A DNA stretch of 64,000 nucleotides, taken from contig JBMOPE010000018.1 in the NCBI GenBank assembly GCA_049323755.1, positions 124,001-188,000 on the forward strand, in the 5' to 3' direction. Position 1 is the first letter of the stretch. Each line of letters opens with the position of its first letter. The translations under genes were made by a program, and so were the position numbers. Under the pieces are notes generated by a model. That model was not told the origin of the DNA. It saw only the letters and a program-made list of their open reading frames with translations, and did no database searches. The stretch is from BRHc4a sp049323755. GTDB lineage: Bacteria; Bacillota; Desulfotomaculia; Desulfotomaculales; Desulfocucumaceae. This document shows positions 17,136 to 26,304 of this stretch, in pieces.

Positions 17136-19091
17136 ATGGAAAATATCAAAATAGGAGTTGTTTCCACTTACCCGGAAATGACCAAATTGGTCAGGACAAT
17201 GGCGGATGAAATGAAGCTGAATCTGGAGGTAAGGGAAGGGGTATTGGAGGAAGGAGTATCATTAGCCTATCAATTTGAACATGAAGGAGTAGACGTAATT
17301 ATCAGCCGGGGGGTAACCGGTGAAAAGATTAAGAAAGCCGTTTCTCTTCCCGTTGTTTTAATTGAAATAACTTCGTTTGATATATTAAAAGCACTGCATA
17401 TAGCCGGGGGCATGGGGCGCAGAATTGCTTTTTTGGGGCATAAGACTAAGGATTTTAGCTCGGAATTTCAGACTATCATTGACATATTGGGTATGGAGGT
17501 TGAATGCTACCCGTACACCAATATCTATGAGATGGAGCAGCAGATAACCAGAATACTAAGATCGGACTGGGAAGTTGTTGTAAGTACGGGGCTGTGTGTT
17601 TATGAAATGGCCAAAAATTCAGGCGCCAATGCTGTACTGGTGCAATCGGGGAATGATGCCATTAATGGCTCCATAAAACAGGCTGTGGAATTGGTGCGGG
17701 AAATCAGAAGGGACCAGGAGCGTTTTAAAAAATATAGGGCTGTATTGGAATCATCCAATGACGGGATTCTGATCATTGATGAGCACCAGCGGATTACTTT
17801 TATGAATAAAGCAGCGGAAAATCTTTTGGAAGTGGAAGCTCGTACCCTGGTGGGAAGACATATTGATAACATACGGGAATCCGCCATCGTAGGGGCTTTA
17901 ATTAATGTTGGCGGAGTGGGCACTGAAACTTTTAAAGAGGTGGGGCGCAAGCAGTTCTGGATAAACACTATGCCCATCCTTTTGGGTGGTAATAAAAGAA
18001 ACGGAATTGTTACCATGTTCCAGAGTGTGGACAGGATTCAGGTATTGGAGCAGAACTTGCGGCGCCAGCTGTTTAAAAAGGGGCTTTTTGCCAGGCACAC
18101 CTTTAACGATATTATTGGCAGCAGCGCTCTGATTATGGACACTATTGTCAGGGCCAAGAAGTATGCTGCGGCAAGCGCCACCGTGTTAATTGGCGGCGAA
18201 AGCGGCACGGGGAAGGAATTATTTGCCCAGAGTATTCATAATGAAAGCGAGAGGCGTGAAGGCCCTTTTGTGGCCATTAACTGTGCCGCCCTGCCCGAAA
18301 ATTTGCTGGAAAGCGAATTATTCGGCTATGAGGAAGGAGCTTTTACGGGAGCTAAAAAAGGTGGTAAAACCGGGTTATTTGAAATGGCGCACGGGGGAAC
18401 CATTTTCCTTGATGAAATTGGTGAAATGACCTTGCCCGTACAGGCTCGCCTGCTGCGCGTTTTACAGGAACGGGAGATTATGAGGTTAGGCAGCGACAGG
18501 ATGATTCCGGTGGACGTCAGGATAATTGCGGCTACCAACCATGAACTGATCATGGCTGTTAAAGAGGGTAATTTCCGCAGCGACCTTTTTCACCGCCTGG
18601 AAGTACTCAATCTGGACATCCCTCCTTTGCGTAAAAGAAGAGAGGATATAGAGTTGCTGGCGGAATTTCTGGTAAACAAATTCAGCCTGGAGGAGAAAAA
18701 AAGGGTGCTGCCTTTAACTGAGACGGCACTGGAAAAATTAAAGAAATACGATTGGCCGGGTAACATCAGGGAATTGCAGAACGTAATACAAAAATATGTG
18801 CTTTTAATAGAAGATGGCCGGGATGTGGTAGAATTAATTACCATGCTGATTAATGAAAAAATTAAAAAATCATACACGGCTCCCTCGGGAGATGAAAATA
18901 GTATAAATATAAAAATTGGCAAAATGGAAGACATGGAAAGGGAGATTATCGAATACCTGCTTTCCACCGGAGCAAGCATAAAGGAAATTTCTCAGATTAC
19001 CGGCACAAGCCGCACTACCTTATGGAGAAAACTAAAAGATCTGGATGATACTTATGTTTCGATAAATAAAAAACTACCTCGGGAAAAATAA
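17136..19091 (+). CDS. Sigma-54-dependent activator with PrpR-N and PAS domains
   Basis: This is an enhancer-binding transcription activator of 651 residues. Domain order is a PrpR-type N-terminal ligand-sensing domain (about 1-190), a PAS domain (about 200-310), the AAA+ sigma-54 interaction domain with Walker A GESGTGKE (about 355) and the sigma-54 contact loop GAFTGA (about 408), and a C-terminal Fis-type helix-turn-helix (about 615-640). PrpR-N domains sense small metabolites, often acyl-derived. It sits amid four sigma-54 promoters that drive acyl-CoA ligase and beta-oxidation genes, so it is the obvious candidate to control them. An inverted repeat upstream may serve autoregulation. The inducer is unknown. 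Confidence 0.94.
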   Translation: MENIKIGVVSTYPEMTKLVRTMADEMKLNLEVREGVLEEGVSLAYQFEHEGVDVIISRGVTGEKIKKAVSLPVVLIEITSFDILKALHIAGGMGRRIAFLGHKTKDFSSEFQTIIDILGMEVECYPYTNIYEMEQQITRILRSDWEVVVSTGLCVYEMAKNSGANAVLVQSGNDAINGSIKQAVELVREIRRDQERFKKYRAVLESSNDGILIIDEHQRITFMNKAAENLLEVEARTLVGRHIDNIRESAIVGALINVGGVGTETFKEVGRKQFWINTMPILLGGNKRNGIVTMFQSVDRIQVLEQNLRRQLFKKGLFARHTFNDIIGSSALIMDTIVRAKKYAAASATVLIGGESGTGKELFAQSIHNESERREGPFVAINCAALPENLLESELFGYEEGAFTGAKKGGKTGLFEMAHGGTIFLDEIGEMTLPVQARLLRVLQEREIMRLGSDRMIPVDVRIIAATNHELIMAVKEGNFRSDLFHRLEVLNLDIPPLRKRREDIELLAEFLVNKFSLEEKKRVLPLTETALEKLKKYDWPGNIRELQNVIQKYVLLIEDGRDVVELITMLINEKIKKSYTAPSGDENSINIKIGKMEDMEREIIEYLLSTGASIKEISQITGTSRTTLWRKLKDLDDTYVSINKKLPREK

Positions 19092-19109
19092 TCCCGAGGT
19101 AGTTTTTTT
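19074..19109. terminator. Bidirectional terminator between convergent genes
   Basis: A perfect 11-base stem (19074-19084 with 19092-19102) is followed by seven T on the plus strand. It is preceded by AAAAA, which gives T on the minus strand. The left arm overlaps the last codons of the activator gene. Confidence 0.85.
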
Positions 19110-19187
19110 ATTGCAGGAATGTATATGCTGTTTTAAAGTGTTAAAGTAACCATAGCTGGTTACAAATAACATTATTACAGCTTGCCT

Positions 19188-21011
19188 TTACAGACCTTCT
19201 TCCAGTATGTCGATGGCCGAGGTATCACAATCTTTAATAACCTCCGCTATTTTAAATATATCAGGTACTATATTTCTGATATAATATTTGGCCGTCTGGA
19301 CTTTGCCCTGGTAAAACGGGTAATCAAAATGATCCGCTTCAAGTTCCTGCATTTTATTGGAGGCTATGGCAGCCTGCTCAAGCAGCAGGGACCCGCCCCA
19401 CAGCATGGAGGTAGCATGGAGGATTCTGGTGGTATACAGAGGAATTGTTTTTAAATTTTTGGCCAGGCTCGAGGCAATAAAGGCCTGAATTTCCCTGTAG
19501 GCTCCCACCGCTTTACTCATGATTTCATATTCCCTGGTAAACCCATCCAGATCCTTATTGCTTTCAATAGATTCTACTATTTCTTTAAACCACCCGATAA
19601 ATATTTTTCCTTTATCCAAAGTCCATTTTCTAAAGACCAGGTCCAGTGACTGAATAAAGTTGGTGCCTTCCCAAATGGATAGAATTTTTGAGTCCCTGGC
19701 GCACTGGGCCACCGGGTATTCTTCGGTGAACCCGTAACCGCCATGTACCTGGATAGCTTCCCCGGTGGTTTGCCATACCATATCAGAGGGGTATGCCTTA
19801 ATTAGCGGGTTATTAACCTCAATTCTTCTGGCCGCCATTTCTCTCTCTTCCTGGTCATCGCTATAACGATTAAGGTCCAGGTAATAGGCATTCTTCATAA
19901 GCATGGCCCGGCAGGCTTCAATTACCGATTTTTGGAATAACAGCATTCTCCTTATATCTTCATGATCAATAATTCTTACGCGCTCACCTTTGGGGTTGGT
20001 TATGGACTTACCCTGAACGCGCTCCTTGGCATACTGCAAAGAGTAATTGTAAGCGGCCTGGGCAATGGCCATGGCAGTAATTCCGGTACCCTGCCTGGCC
20101 CCGTTCATCATCATGAACATTTGGGCCATTCCTTCGGCCTTGCCGTTTTCATCAGGAGGGCTGCCCAGCAGAATGCCGCGGCAGGTGCCTTCATCACCAA
20201 AACTTAACATGGCCGTTGCTGAACCCTTAATGCCCATTTTGTGTTCCAGGGCCACAGTGGTAACATCATTGGGCTCACCCAGGCTTCCGTCTTCGTTTAC
20301 CCAGATTTTAGGCACGATGAACAACGAGATGCCCTTGGTGCCCGGTGCCGCGCCTTCACACTTGGCCAGCAATAAATGTACTATGTTCTCGGTAAGATCG
20401 TGGTCGCCGGCAGTAATAAAGCACTTGGTACCCTTTATTTTATATACCCGCGGGTCATCTGTGGCAAAAGCCCTGGTGGTAATATCACCCACATCGGAGC
20501 CGCAGCAGGGCTCGGTAAGGCACATGGTGCCCGCCCACTGGCCGCTGAACATTTTGGGTAAAAACCGCTGCTTGTCTGCCTCTGTTCCAAAAGTGTTTAT
20601 CAAATTGGTTGAGCCGCCGGCCAGGCCTATATAGGGGTGGAGTGCAGGGTTTGCGGCATTGAAGAATTCTCCCACCGGCAAGTGCAGCACCGTGGGCAGC
20701 TTGCCTTCTTCATTGGGGTCGTACTGGGAATTGCCGTATCCATTTTCCTGCATAAATTGATACAGCTTGTGAAAGGAGGGAGGGGTAGTCACTTTTCCTT
20801 CCGCAAGCTTGGCCCCAATGCGGTCTCCGTCGATATTGGTCGGCGCAACTACTTCTTTGGCCACCTTCAGCGCCTCGTCCAGGATCATATCGACGTCAGC
20901 TATTTCGTAGCCATCCTTAAAGATGTCAAAGCTCAATATTTTTTCGGTATTTAACCATTCCTTGAGGATAAATTTGTGCTCACGGTTAGAATAGATAAAG
21001 TTGCTTGACAT
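19188..21011 (-). CDS. Acyl-CoA dehydrogenase, large (~610-residue) type, paralog 1
   Basis: This flavoprotein should introduce the alpha,beta double bond in an acyl-CoA. At 607 residues it belongs to the long dehydrogenases with an extra C-terminal domain, compared with about 380 for the classical enzymes. Conserved blocks include MCLTEPCCGSDVGD (flavin/substrate region, about 160) and QVHGGYGFTEEYPVAQ plus ILSIWEGTNFIQS (about 420-450). AAAGGAGA precedes the ATG by 7 bases. It lies downstream of a 3-hydroxyacyl-CoA dehydrogenase gene in a minus-strand unit with a sigma-54 promoter at 22019. The chain-length preference is not readable. Confidence 0.94.
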   Translation of the reverse strand: MSSNFIYSNREHKFILKEWLNTEKILSFDIFKDGYEIADVDMILDEALKVAKEVVAPTNIDGDRIGAKLAEGKVTTPPSFHKLYQFMQENGYGNSQYDPNEEGKLPTVLHLPVGEFFNAANPALHPYIGLAGGSTNLINTFGTEADKQRFLPKMFSGQWAGTMCLTEPCCGSDVGDITTRAFATDDPRVYKIKGTKCFITAGDHDLTENIVHLLLAKCEGAAPGTKGISLFIVPKIWVNEDGSLGEPNDVTTVALEHKMGIKGSATAMLSFGDEGTCRGILLGSPPDENGKAEGMAQMFMMMNGARQGTGITAMAIAQAAYNYSLQYAKERVQGKSITNPKGERVRIIDHEDIRRMLLFQKSVIEACRAMLMKNAYYLDLNRYSDDQEEREMAARRIEVNNPLIKAYPSDMVWQTTGEAIQVHGGYGFTEEYPVAQCARDSKILSIWEGTNFIQSLDLVFRKWTLDKGKIFIGWFKEIVESIESNKDLDGFTREYEIMSKAVGAYREIQAFIASSLAKNLKTIPLYTTRILHATSMLWGGSLLLEQAAIASNKMQELEADHFDYPFYQGKVQTAKYYIRNIVPDIFKIAEVIKDCDTSAIDILEEGL

Positions 21012-21063
21012 GCGCAGCTCTCCTTTATTATAAGTTGTATTTCAGGTTTATTTCCCCTGGAAG

Positions 21064-21936
21064 CTACTTCTTGGTGTAGTCATAGAAGCCCTTGCCAACT
21101 TTTTGACCCCACTCTTTTTTCACAAACTTTTCAACCACGATGGGCGAAGGCTTACTGGTTGGGTCACCGGACTCGCGGTAACGCTCCATGCCGATATAAT
21201 AAGCCAGGTCGACTCCCGTGAGATCCATCATGCGGAATGGCCCCATGGGATGTCCCAGCGCGTATACCACTGCGGTGTCAATATCTTCATAAGAGGCAAC
21301 GCCCATATCGTAGATATACAAGGCTTCTTTATTGATAGCCGACACAATGCGGTTTGCCAAAAACCCTGCTATCTCTTTTTTCAGCAATACCGGAATCTTT
21401 CCGATATCCCTGGACAGGTCAAAAATTTTCCGGGCGGTTTCTTCCGAAGTGTGGGGACCTTTAACCACTTCCACAAGTTTCATAACCATGGCGGGGTTAA
21501 AAAAGTGCATATTGCAGACTTTATCCGGACGACTGGTGGCCGGCGCTATTTTCGAGCTGACAATAAAAGAGCTATTGGTGGCCAGGATTGTGTGGGGCGG
21601 GCATATTTCATCCAATTGGGCAAAAAGCTTTAATTTAAGGTCCAGATTCTCCAATACAGCTTCAATTACCACATCGGCATCGACGGCGGCCTCATTCAAG
21701 TCAGTTGTAAAAGAAATGTTAGCCCTGGCCTGCCGGGCAGTTTCCTCGGACATTTTCCCCTTGGCCACCCGCTGTGGAAGGTAAGTGTCGGCAAAGTTCT
21801 CGGCTTTTTTTAAGATTTCTTCGTTGATGTCTGTACACTTTACCTGATAGCCTGCCACAGCACAGCAAAGGGCTATTTGGTGCCCCATGTTGCCTGCGCC
21901 AACTACGCAAATTTTGTTAATGCCTTCTACTGTCAT
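21064..21936 (-). CDS. 3-hydroxyacyl-CoA (3-hydroxybutyryl-CoA) dehydrogenase, paralog 1
   Basis: The enzyme oxidises an L-3-hydroxyacyl-CoA to the 3-ketoacyl-CoA with NAD. The 290 residues begin with the Rossmann motif VVGAGNMGHQIAL, followed by ATNSSFIVSSKIA and the catalytic-histidine region MHFFNPAMVMKLVEVV. The C-terminal domain includes GHPMGPFRMMDLTG. It is a single-domain, Hbd-type enzyme. AAAGGAGAGG precedes the ATG. It is first gene of the minus-strand sigma-54 unit, with the acyl-CoA dehydrogenase after 52 bases. Its paralog at 24197 is highly similar. Confidence 0.95.
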   Translation of the reverse strand: MTVEGINKICVVGAGNMGHQIALCCAVAGYQVKCTDINEEILKKAENFADTYLPQRVAKGKMSEETARQARANISFTTDLNEAAVDADVVIEAVLENLDLKLKLFAQLDEICPPHTILATNSSFIVSSKIAPATSRPDKVCNMHFFNPAMVMKLVEVVKGPHTSEETARKIFDLSRDIGKIPVLLKKEIAGFLANRIVSAINKEALYIYDMGVASYEDIDTAVVYALGHPMGPFRMMDLTGVDLAYYIGMERYRESGDPTSKPSPIVVEKFVKKEWGQKVGKGFYDYTKK

Positions 21937-22018
21937 TTTTACACCTCTCCTTTAATCTATTGAACATTATCTTGGATATCCCGCTAAAGATAGTTCACCT
22001 GGTTAAATGTCATAATAT

Positions 22019-22034
22019 TGCAAGCCCTGTGCCA
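22019..22034 (-). promoter_or_regulatory. Sigma-54 promoter of the minus-strand beta-oxidation unit
   Basis: On the minus strand the site reads TGGCACAGGGCTTGCA, a full consensus match with 10 bases between GG and GC. It lies about 85 bases before the gene at 21936 and diverges from the promoter at 22234. Confidence 0.9.
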
Positions 22035-22129
22035 AATAGGTTTTATAAAGATATTCCACAACTCTGGCGGGCTCCTGAGTTTTTCGGGAACAGTGCTGTA
22101 TGTTTAAATAAGGAACCATGAGGTAACAT

Positions 22130-22137
22130 ATTGAAAC
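22130..22137. promoter_or_regulatory. ATTGAAAC motif between divergent sigma-54 promoters
   Basis: One ATTGAAAC copy lies about 100 bases from each of the two divergent -24/-12 sites in the 390-base gap 21937-22326, so a single activator site could serve both. The second half-site seen at 14359 and 27185 is degenerate here (GAAAGG about 20 bases on). TTTGCAAC follows near 22168. Confidence 0.4.
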
Positions 22138-22233
22138 CCCGGATTTGTGGCGGAAAGGATTGGCTTTTGCAACAGATAATATTAATCCCCCTAATTAAGC
22201 GCTTTTAACCTGTTCGCTTGTAATTTGAAGTAA

Positions 22234-22249
22234 TGGCATAACTTTTGCT
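22234..22249 (+). promoter_or_regulatory. Sigma-54 promoter of the plus-strand beta-oxidation operon
   Basis: TGGCATAACTTTTGCT has the exact 10-base GG-GC spacing. It lies 77 bases before the acyl-CoA dehydrogenase start at 22327. Confidence 0.85.
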
Positions 22250-22326
22250 CTTATAGCCAGTGGAGGAAAATTGAGCAGGAACCAGCAAAGGATTAAACTA
22301 TTTGCCAAGCAAGGAGGGCATATTAA

Positions 22327-24165
22327 ATGGCGGATTTTGCATACGATGTTCGGGACCTTAAGTTCATATTAAATGAGTGGCTGGATATGGAAGAGGTTTT
22401 TAACCTGGACAGATTTAAAGAAAATTACCAGAAGGACGATGTGGAATTCATTATTAATGAGGTCTATAAAATTGCCAAAGAAGTTGTTTTCCCTATAAAT
22501 AAAAAGGGGGACGAGGTTGGCGTCAAATTTGAAGACGGTGTGGTAAAATTGCCTCCTTCATATATAGAGGCCTATAAATTTTTACAGGAAAATGGCTGGG
22601 GCTCCGCCAACGAGTCTCTTGGATCGGACACCCTTATGCCGTTAACCCTGTACAGGGCGTACAACGAAATAATCATGGCAGCCTGCCCGGCGCTGTCGTC
22701 CTACATCAAGCTGACCACCGGGGCATCCAACCTGATTCACAGGTTCGGTACGGATAAGGACCGGGAGCTGTTTACTGAGAAAATGCTGGGGGGCCGGTGG
22801 AGCGGCACCATGTGCCTTACAGAGCCCAATGCCGGTTCCGATGTGGGTGACTCCACCACCAGGGCATATCCCACCGATGACCCCAGGATATACAAGATTA
22901 AAGGGGCCAAGATGTTTATTACCGGCGGGGAAGTGGATTTAAGTGAAAATATTATCCACATGGTGCTGGCCCGCCCCGAAGGTGGAGCTCCTGGCTCAAA
23001 AGGCCTGGGCCTGTATATAGTGCCTAAAATATGGGTTAATGATGACGGCAGCCTTGGTGAGCCCAACGATGTTACCTGTATTGGAGTAGAGCATAAAATG
23101 GGCCTCAGGGCATCGGCCACCGCTATGCTCAATTTTGGTGAAAATGATAACTGCCGCGGCATACTGGTGGGCAGCCCGGCAGACAGCGAAGGGGCTTCCA
23201 GGGGACTGGCCATGATGTTCAATATGATGAATGAGTCCCGCATTGGCACGGGGCACAACGCCCTGGCCCAGATGGCTGCCGCATATTACTTTGCCGGCCG
23301 CTACGCCTCCGAGCGTATCCAGGGACGCCCCTTCACCAGCCCCAGGGCGGGCAGGGTGCCTATTATAAAGCATGAGGATGTAAAAAGAATGCTTTTGGAA
23401 ATGAAGGCCCAGGTTGAGGCTATCCGGGCCATGATTTTCAGGGGCTTTTATTACCTGGATATTGCCGAGCATGGCAGCGATAAGGAAAAATCGGCCAGGT
23501 GCCAGGGGCTGGCCGAGATCCTTACACCCCTGATCAAAACGTATTCCAGCGAGACAGCCTGGCAGATGACCGGCCAGGCCATTCAGGTATACGGTGGCGT
23601 GGGCTATACCGAAGAATATCCGGTTTCCCAGTACGCCCGGGATGTAAAGATACTCTCCATATGGGAGGGGACCTCATTTATACATGCCATGGACCTGGTG
23701 GGCAGAAAAATGAGGATGGGGGACGGCCGTCCCTTTGACAGTTGGATGAAAGATCGGGAAGAGTTCATTGAAAAGAATAAAGACCGGGCAGGTTTCGCAG
23801 CTGAGTTTAATAACCTGGCCAGGGCTTATCGGTGTGTGGCCGAAATCAGGGACATATACAACTCCTTCTACGCCAATAAAGCTGAGAAGGGCCAATTGAT
23901 ACCCCTTTACGCGCCCAGAGTGCTTACCTGCTGTGCTCAGCTGTTCTCCGGAGAAGCTATATTAGACCAGGCGCTGGTGGCCGAACGAAAGATAAAGGAG
24001 TTGGGCGCCGGACACCATGATTATAACTACTATGCGGGAAAAATTGCAGCCGCACGCTATTTTGCCAATAACATTCTGCCCAACGTGGTTATGCTTGCCG
24101 AATTAATCAAGAATGCTGACCAGTCAGCCATTGAGTGCCCGGAAGAATCGCTGGTTGTCAGCTGA
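22327..24165 (+). CDS. Acyl-CoA dehydrogenase, large type, paralog 2
   Basis: This is a 612-residue paralog of the dehydrogenase at 19188 with the same long architecture. MCLTEPNAGSDVGDS, QVYGGVGYTEEYPVSQ and ILSIWEGTSFIHAMD mark the catalytic core, and the extra C-terminal domain runs from about residue 450. AAGGAGGGC precedes the ATG by 8 bases. It is first in an operon with 3-hydroxyacyl-CoA dehydrogenase, thiolase and enoyl-CoA hydratase, that is, a complete beta-oxidation spiral. Divergence between the paralogs suggests different substrates or directions of flux; this is inference. Confidence 0.94.
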   Translation: MADFAYDVRDLKFILNEWLDMEEVFNLDRFKENYQKDDVEFIINEVYKIAKEVVFPINKKGDEVGVKFEDGVVKLPPSYIEAYKFLQENGWGSANESLGSDTLMPLTLYRAYNEIIMAACPALSSYIKLTTGASNLIHRFGTDKDRELFTEKMLGGRWSGTMCLTEPNAGSDVGDSTTRAYPTDDPRIYKIKGAKMFITGGEVDLSENIIHMVLARPEGGAPGSKGLGLYIVPKIWVNDDGSLGEPNDVTCIGVEHKMGLRASATAMLNFGENDNCRGILVGSPADSEGASRGLAMMFNMMNESRIGTGHNALAQMAAAYYFAGRYASERIQGRPFTSPRAGRVPIIKHEDVKRMLLEMKAQVEAIRAMIFRGFYYLDIAEHGSDKEKSARCQGLAEILTPLIKTYSSETAWQMTGQAIQVYGGVGYTEEYPVSQYARDVKILSIWEGTSFIHAMDLVGRKMRMGDGRPFDSWMKDREEFIEKNKDRAGFAAEFNNLARAYRCVAEIRDIYNSFYANKAEKGQLIPLYAPRVLTCCAQLFSGEAILDQALVAERKIKELGAGHHDYNYYAGKIAAARYFANNILPNVVMLAELIKNADQSAIECPEESLVVS

Positions 24166-24196
24166 AAAAATAATAAGAATTAAGGGGTGTATAAAG

Positions 24197-25066
24197 ATGG
24201 CGAGTTTTGAAGTTAAGAATATTTGCGTGGTTGGCGCAGGCAATATGGGGCACCAGATAGCCCTTTCCGCGGCCCTGGCGGGCTACAAAGTGACATGTAC
24301 CGATATTAATGAAGAGATTTTGCAGAAGGCCGAAAGATTTGCCGACACTTACCTTCCGGAGCGGGTGGCCAAGGGCAAGCTCACCGGGGACGAGGCCAAA
24401 GCTGTCCGGGCCAGGGTATCCTTTACCGGTGATTTAACAGAAGCAGCCGGGGAGGCCGACCTGGTGATCGAGGCCGCTATCGAAAAGCTGGAGCTTAAGC
24501 GCAAAATATTTACCGACCTGGATAAAATCTGCCCTCCGCATGCTATTTTAGCCACCAACAGCTCATATATAGTCAGTTCAAAAATTGCCGATGTTACCTC
24601 CCGCCCGGCCAAGGTTTGCAACATGCACTTCTTCAACCCGGCACTGGTTATGAAGCTGGTGGAAGTGGTCAAGGGGCCTCATGTATCCGATGATACAGTG
24701 GAAATAGTGATGGATGTGTGCAAAAAGATGGGGAAGATACCCGTTATGCTGCAAAAGGAAATTTACGGCTTTTTGGTTAACCGCATTGTGTCGGCAATTA
24801 AAACCGAAGCTTTATATATTTACGACATGGGTGTGGCCTCTCCGGAAGATATCGACACTGCTGTAGTACACGCCCTGGGTCACCCCATGGGCCCTTTCAG
24901 GCTCCTTGACCTAACCGGTATAGACCTGACTTACTATGTCAGCACCGAGCGCTACCAGGAAACCGGAGATCCCAAATACAAGCCTTCCCCCATCATTGTG
25001 GAAAAGTTCGTGAAAAAGGAATGGGGGCGTAAAACAGGCAAAGGCTTCTACGATTACTGCAAGTAA
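24197..25066 (+). CDS. 3-hydroxyacyl-CoA (3-hydroxybutyryl-CoA) dehydrogenase, paralog 2
   Basis: This 289-residue NAD-dependent dehydrogenase is closely similar to that at 21064, sharing VVGAGNMGHQIALS, ATNSSYIVSSKIA, MHFFNPALVMKLVEVV and GHPMGPFRLLDLTG. The frame is open further upstream, but the ATG at 24197 gives the family N-terminus and has an AAGGGGTG ribosome site. It starts 31 bases after the acyl-CoA dehydrogenase and is followed after 42 bases by the thiolase, so it acts between hydratase and thiolase in the same operon. Confidence 0.95.
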   Translation: MASFEVKNICVVGAGNMGHQIALSAALAGYKVTCTDINEEILQKAERFADTYLPERVAKGKLTGDEAKAVRARVSFTGDLTEAAGEADLVIEAAIEKLELKRKIFTDLDKICPPHAILATNSSYIVSSKIADVTSRPAKVCNMHFFNPALVMKLVEVVKGPHVSDDTVEIVMDVCKKMGKIPVMLQKEIYGFLVNRIVSAIKTEALYIYDMGVASPEDIDTAVVHALGHPMGPFRLLDLTGIDLTYYVSTERYQETGDPKYKPSPIIVEKFVKKEWGRKTGKGFYDYCK

Positions 25067-25108
25067 GCCGACATTAATATCCTGTCAGGAAAGGGGCCAA
25101 TATTTAGC

Positions 25109-26299
25109 ATGAGAGAAGTATATCTGGTAGAAGGTGTTCGTACCGCTATCGCCAAGGCCGGAAAAAAATCCTGGTTTGCAAATGTCAGGGCCGATGATTT
25201 GGCAGCGAAGGTGATTAATGCCGTTCTGGAGCGGGCAGAAATAACAGGTTCCAGGAGAGAGCAGGTAGATGATGTTTTATTGGGTGGCACCGCCCTTATG
25301 GGGGAAATGGGATCGAATATAGGCCGCTATGCAGCCATTATGGCCGGGATGCCCTACAGTGTGCCGGGGTGCACGGTGGACCGCTTTTGTTCATCGGGAC
25401 TGCAGACCATAGCCTTTGCAGTTTCCACCATCTCCATGGGCTGGGCTGATTTGATTATTGCCGGCGGTGTGCAGCACATGACCCATATACCCATGGGCAC
25501 GGGCTCAAACCCCAATCCCAGGCTTGGGGATTTCTGTGACCCCAACATGATTTCAATGGGCTACACGGCTGAGATGGTGGCTCGCAAGTTTAACATCAGC
25601 AGGGAAAAACAGGATCAGTTTGCCTTGGAAAGTCACGCCAAAGCCCACAAAGCCACTGAGGAAGGGTTATTCAGGGAAGAAATACTACCCATAGAGGCCG
25701 ATGTTCCCACCGAAGACGGGGGTACTGAAAGAATGGTGATCAGCCGGGACCAGGGCATAAGGCCCAGCACCAGCATGGATTCTCTGGCCAAGCTTAAGCC
25801 TGTGTTTATGGAGGATGAAAGGGCCACCGTCACAGCAGGAAACTCCAGCCAGACAAACGATGCCGCAGCGGTGGTGCTGGTGGCCAGCAAGGAAAAAATA
25901 AAAGATCTGGGTTTAAAACCAAAAATGAAACTGGTAACCTACGCCGTTGTTGGTGTTGACCCGCAAATAATGGGAATAGGACCGGCAGTGGCCATTCCCA
26001 AGGCCCTGAAGCAGGCCGGTATGTCCATACACCAGATTGACCTGTGGGAGATAAATGAAGCCTTTGCATCCCAGGCCGTATATTGTGCTGAACAACTAGG
26101 CATCAGGAACCACCCGCTCCTCAATCCCAGGGGCAGCGGAATCGCGCTGGGCCACCCCCTGGGCTGCACCGGTGCCCGCATAGCCACCACCATAATGCAC
26201 GAAATGCAGTATTATGGCGCGAAATACGCCGTTGAAAGCATGTGCATAGGTCACGGTCAGGGCGCTGCGGCGATCTGGGAATGGGTTGGAAAGGAGTGA
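25109..26299 (+). CDS. Acetyl-CoA C-acyltransferase (thiolase)
   Basis: Thiolase cleaves a 3-ketoacyl-CoA with CoA, or condenses in reverse, and acts last in the beta-oxidation cycle. The 396 residues carry the nucleophile C94 in DRFCSSGLQT, NEAFASQ (about 313), GHPLGCTGAR (about 350) and the second active cysteine C379 in MCIGHGQGAA. An AGGAAAGGGG sequence precedes the ATG. The stop overlaps the ribosome site of the enoyl-CoA hydratase (AAGGAGTGA). It is the only thiolase in the window although there are two dehydrogenase sets, so it may serve both. Confidence 0.95.
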   Translation: MREVYLVEGVRTAIAKAGKKSWFANVRADDLAAKVINAVLERAEITGSRREQVDDVLLGGTALMGEMGSNIGRYAAIMAGMPYSVPGCTVDRFCSSGLQTIAFAVSTISMGWADLIIAGGVQHMTHIPMGTGSNPNPRLGDFCDPNMISMGYTAEMVARKFNISREKQDQFALESHAKAHKATEEGLFREEILPIEADVPTEDGGTERMVISRDQGIRPSTSMDSLAKLKPVFMEDERATVTAGNSSQTNDAAAVVLVASKEKIKDLGLKPKMKLVTYAVVGVDPQIMGIGPAVAIPKALKQAGMSIHQIDLWEINEAFASQAVYCAEQLGIRNHPLLNPRGSGIALGHPLGCTGARIATTIMHEMQYYGAKYAVESMCIGHGQGAAAIWEWVGKE

Positions 26300-26304
26300 C
26301 CTGT

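Noticed and set aside
22737..23258. Antisense frames within the acyl-CoA dehydrogenase and thiolase genes.
   Set aside because: They have no ribosome sites or known domains and overlap strongly conserved coding sequence.
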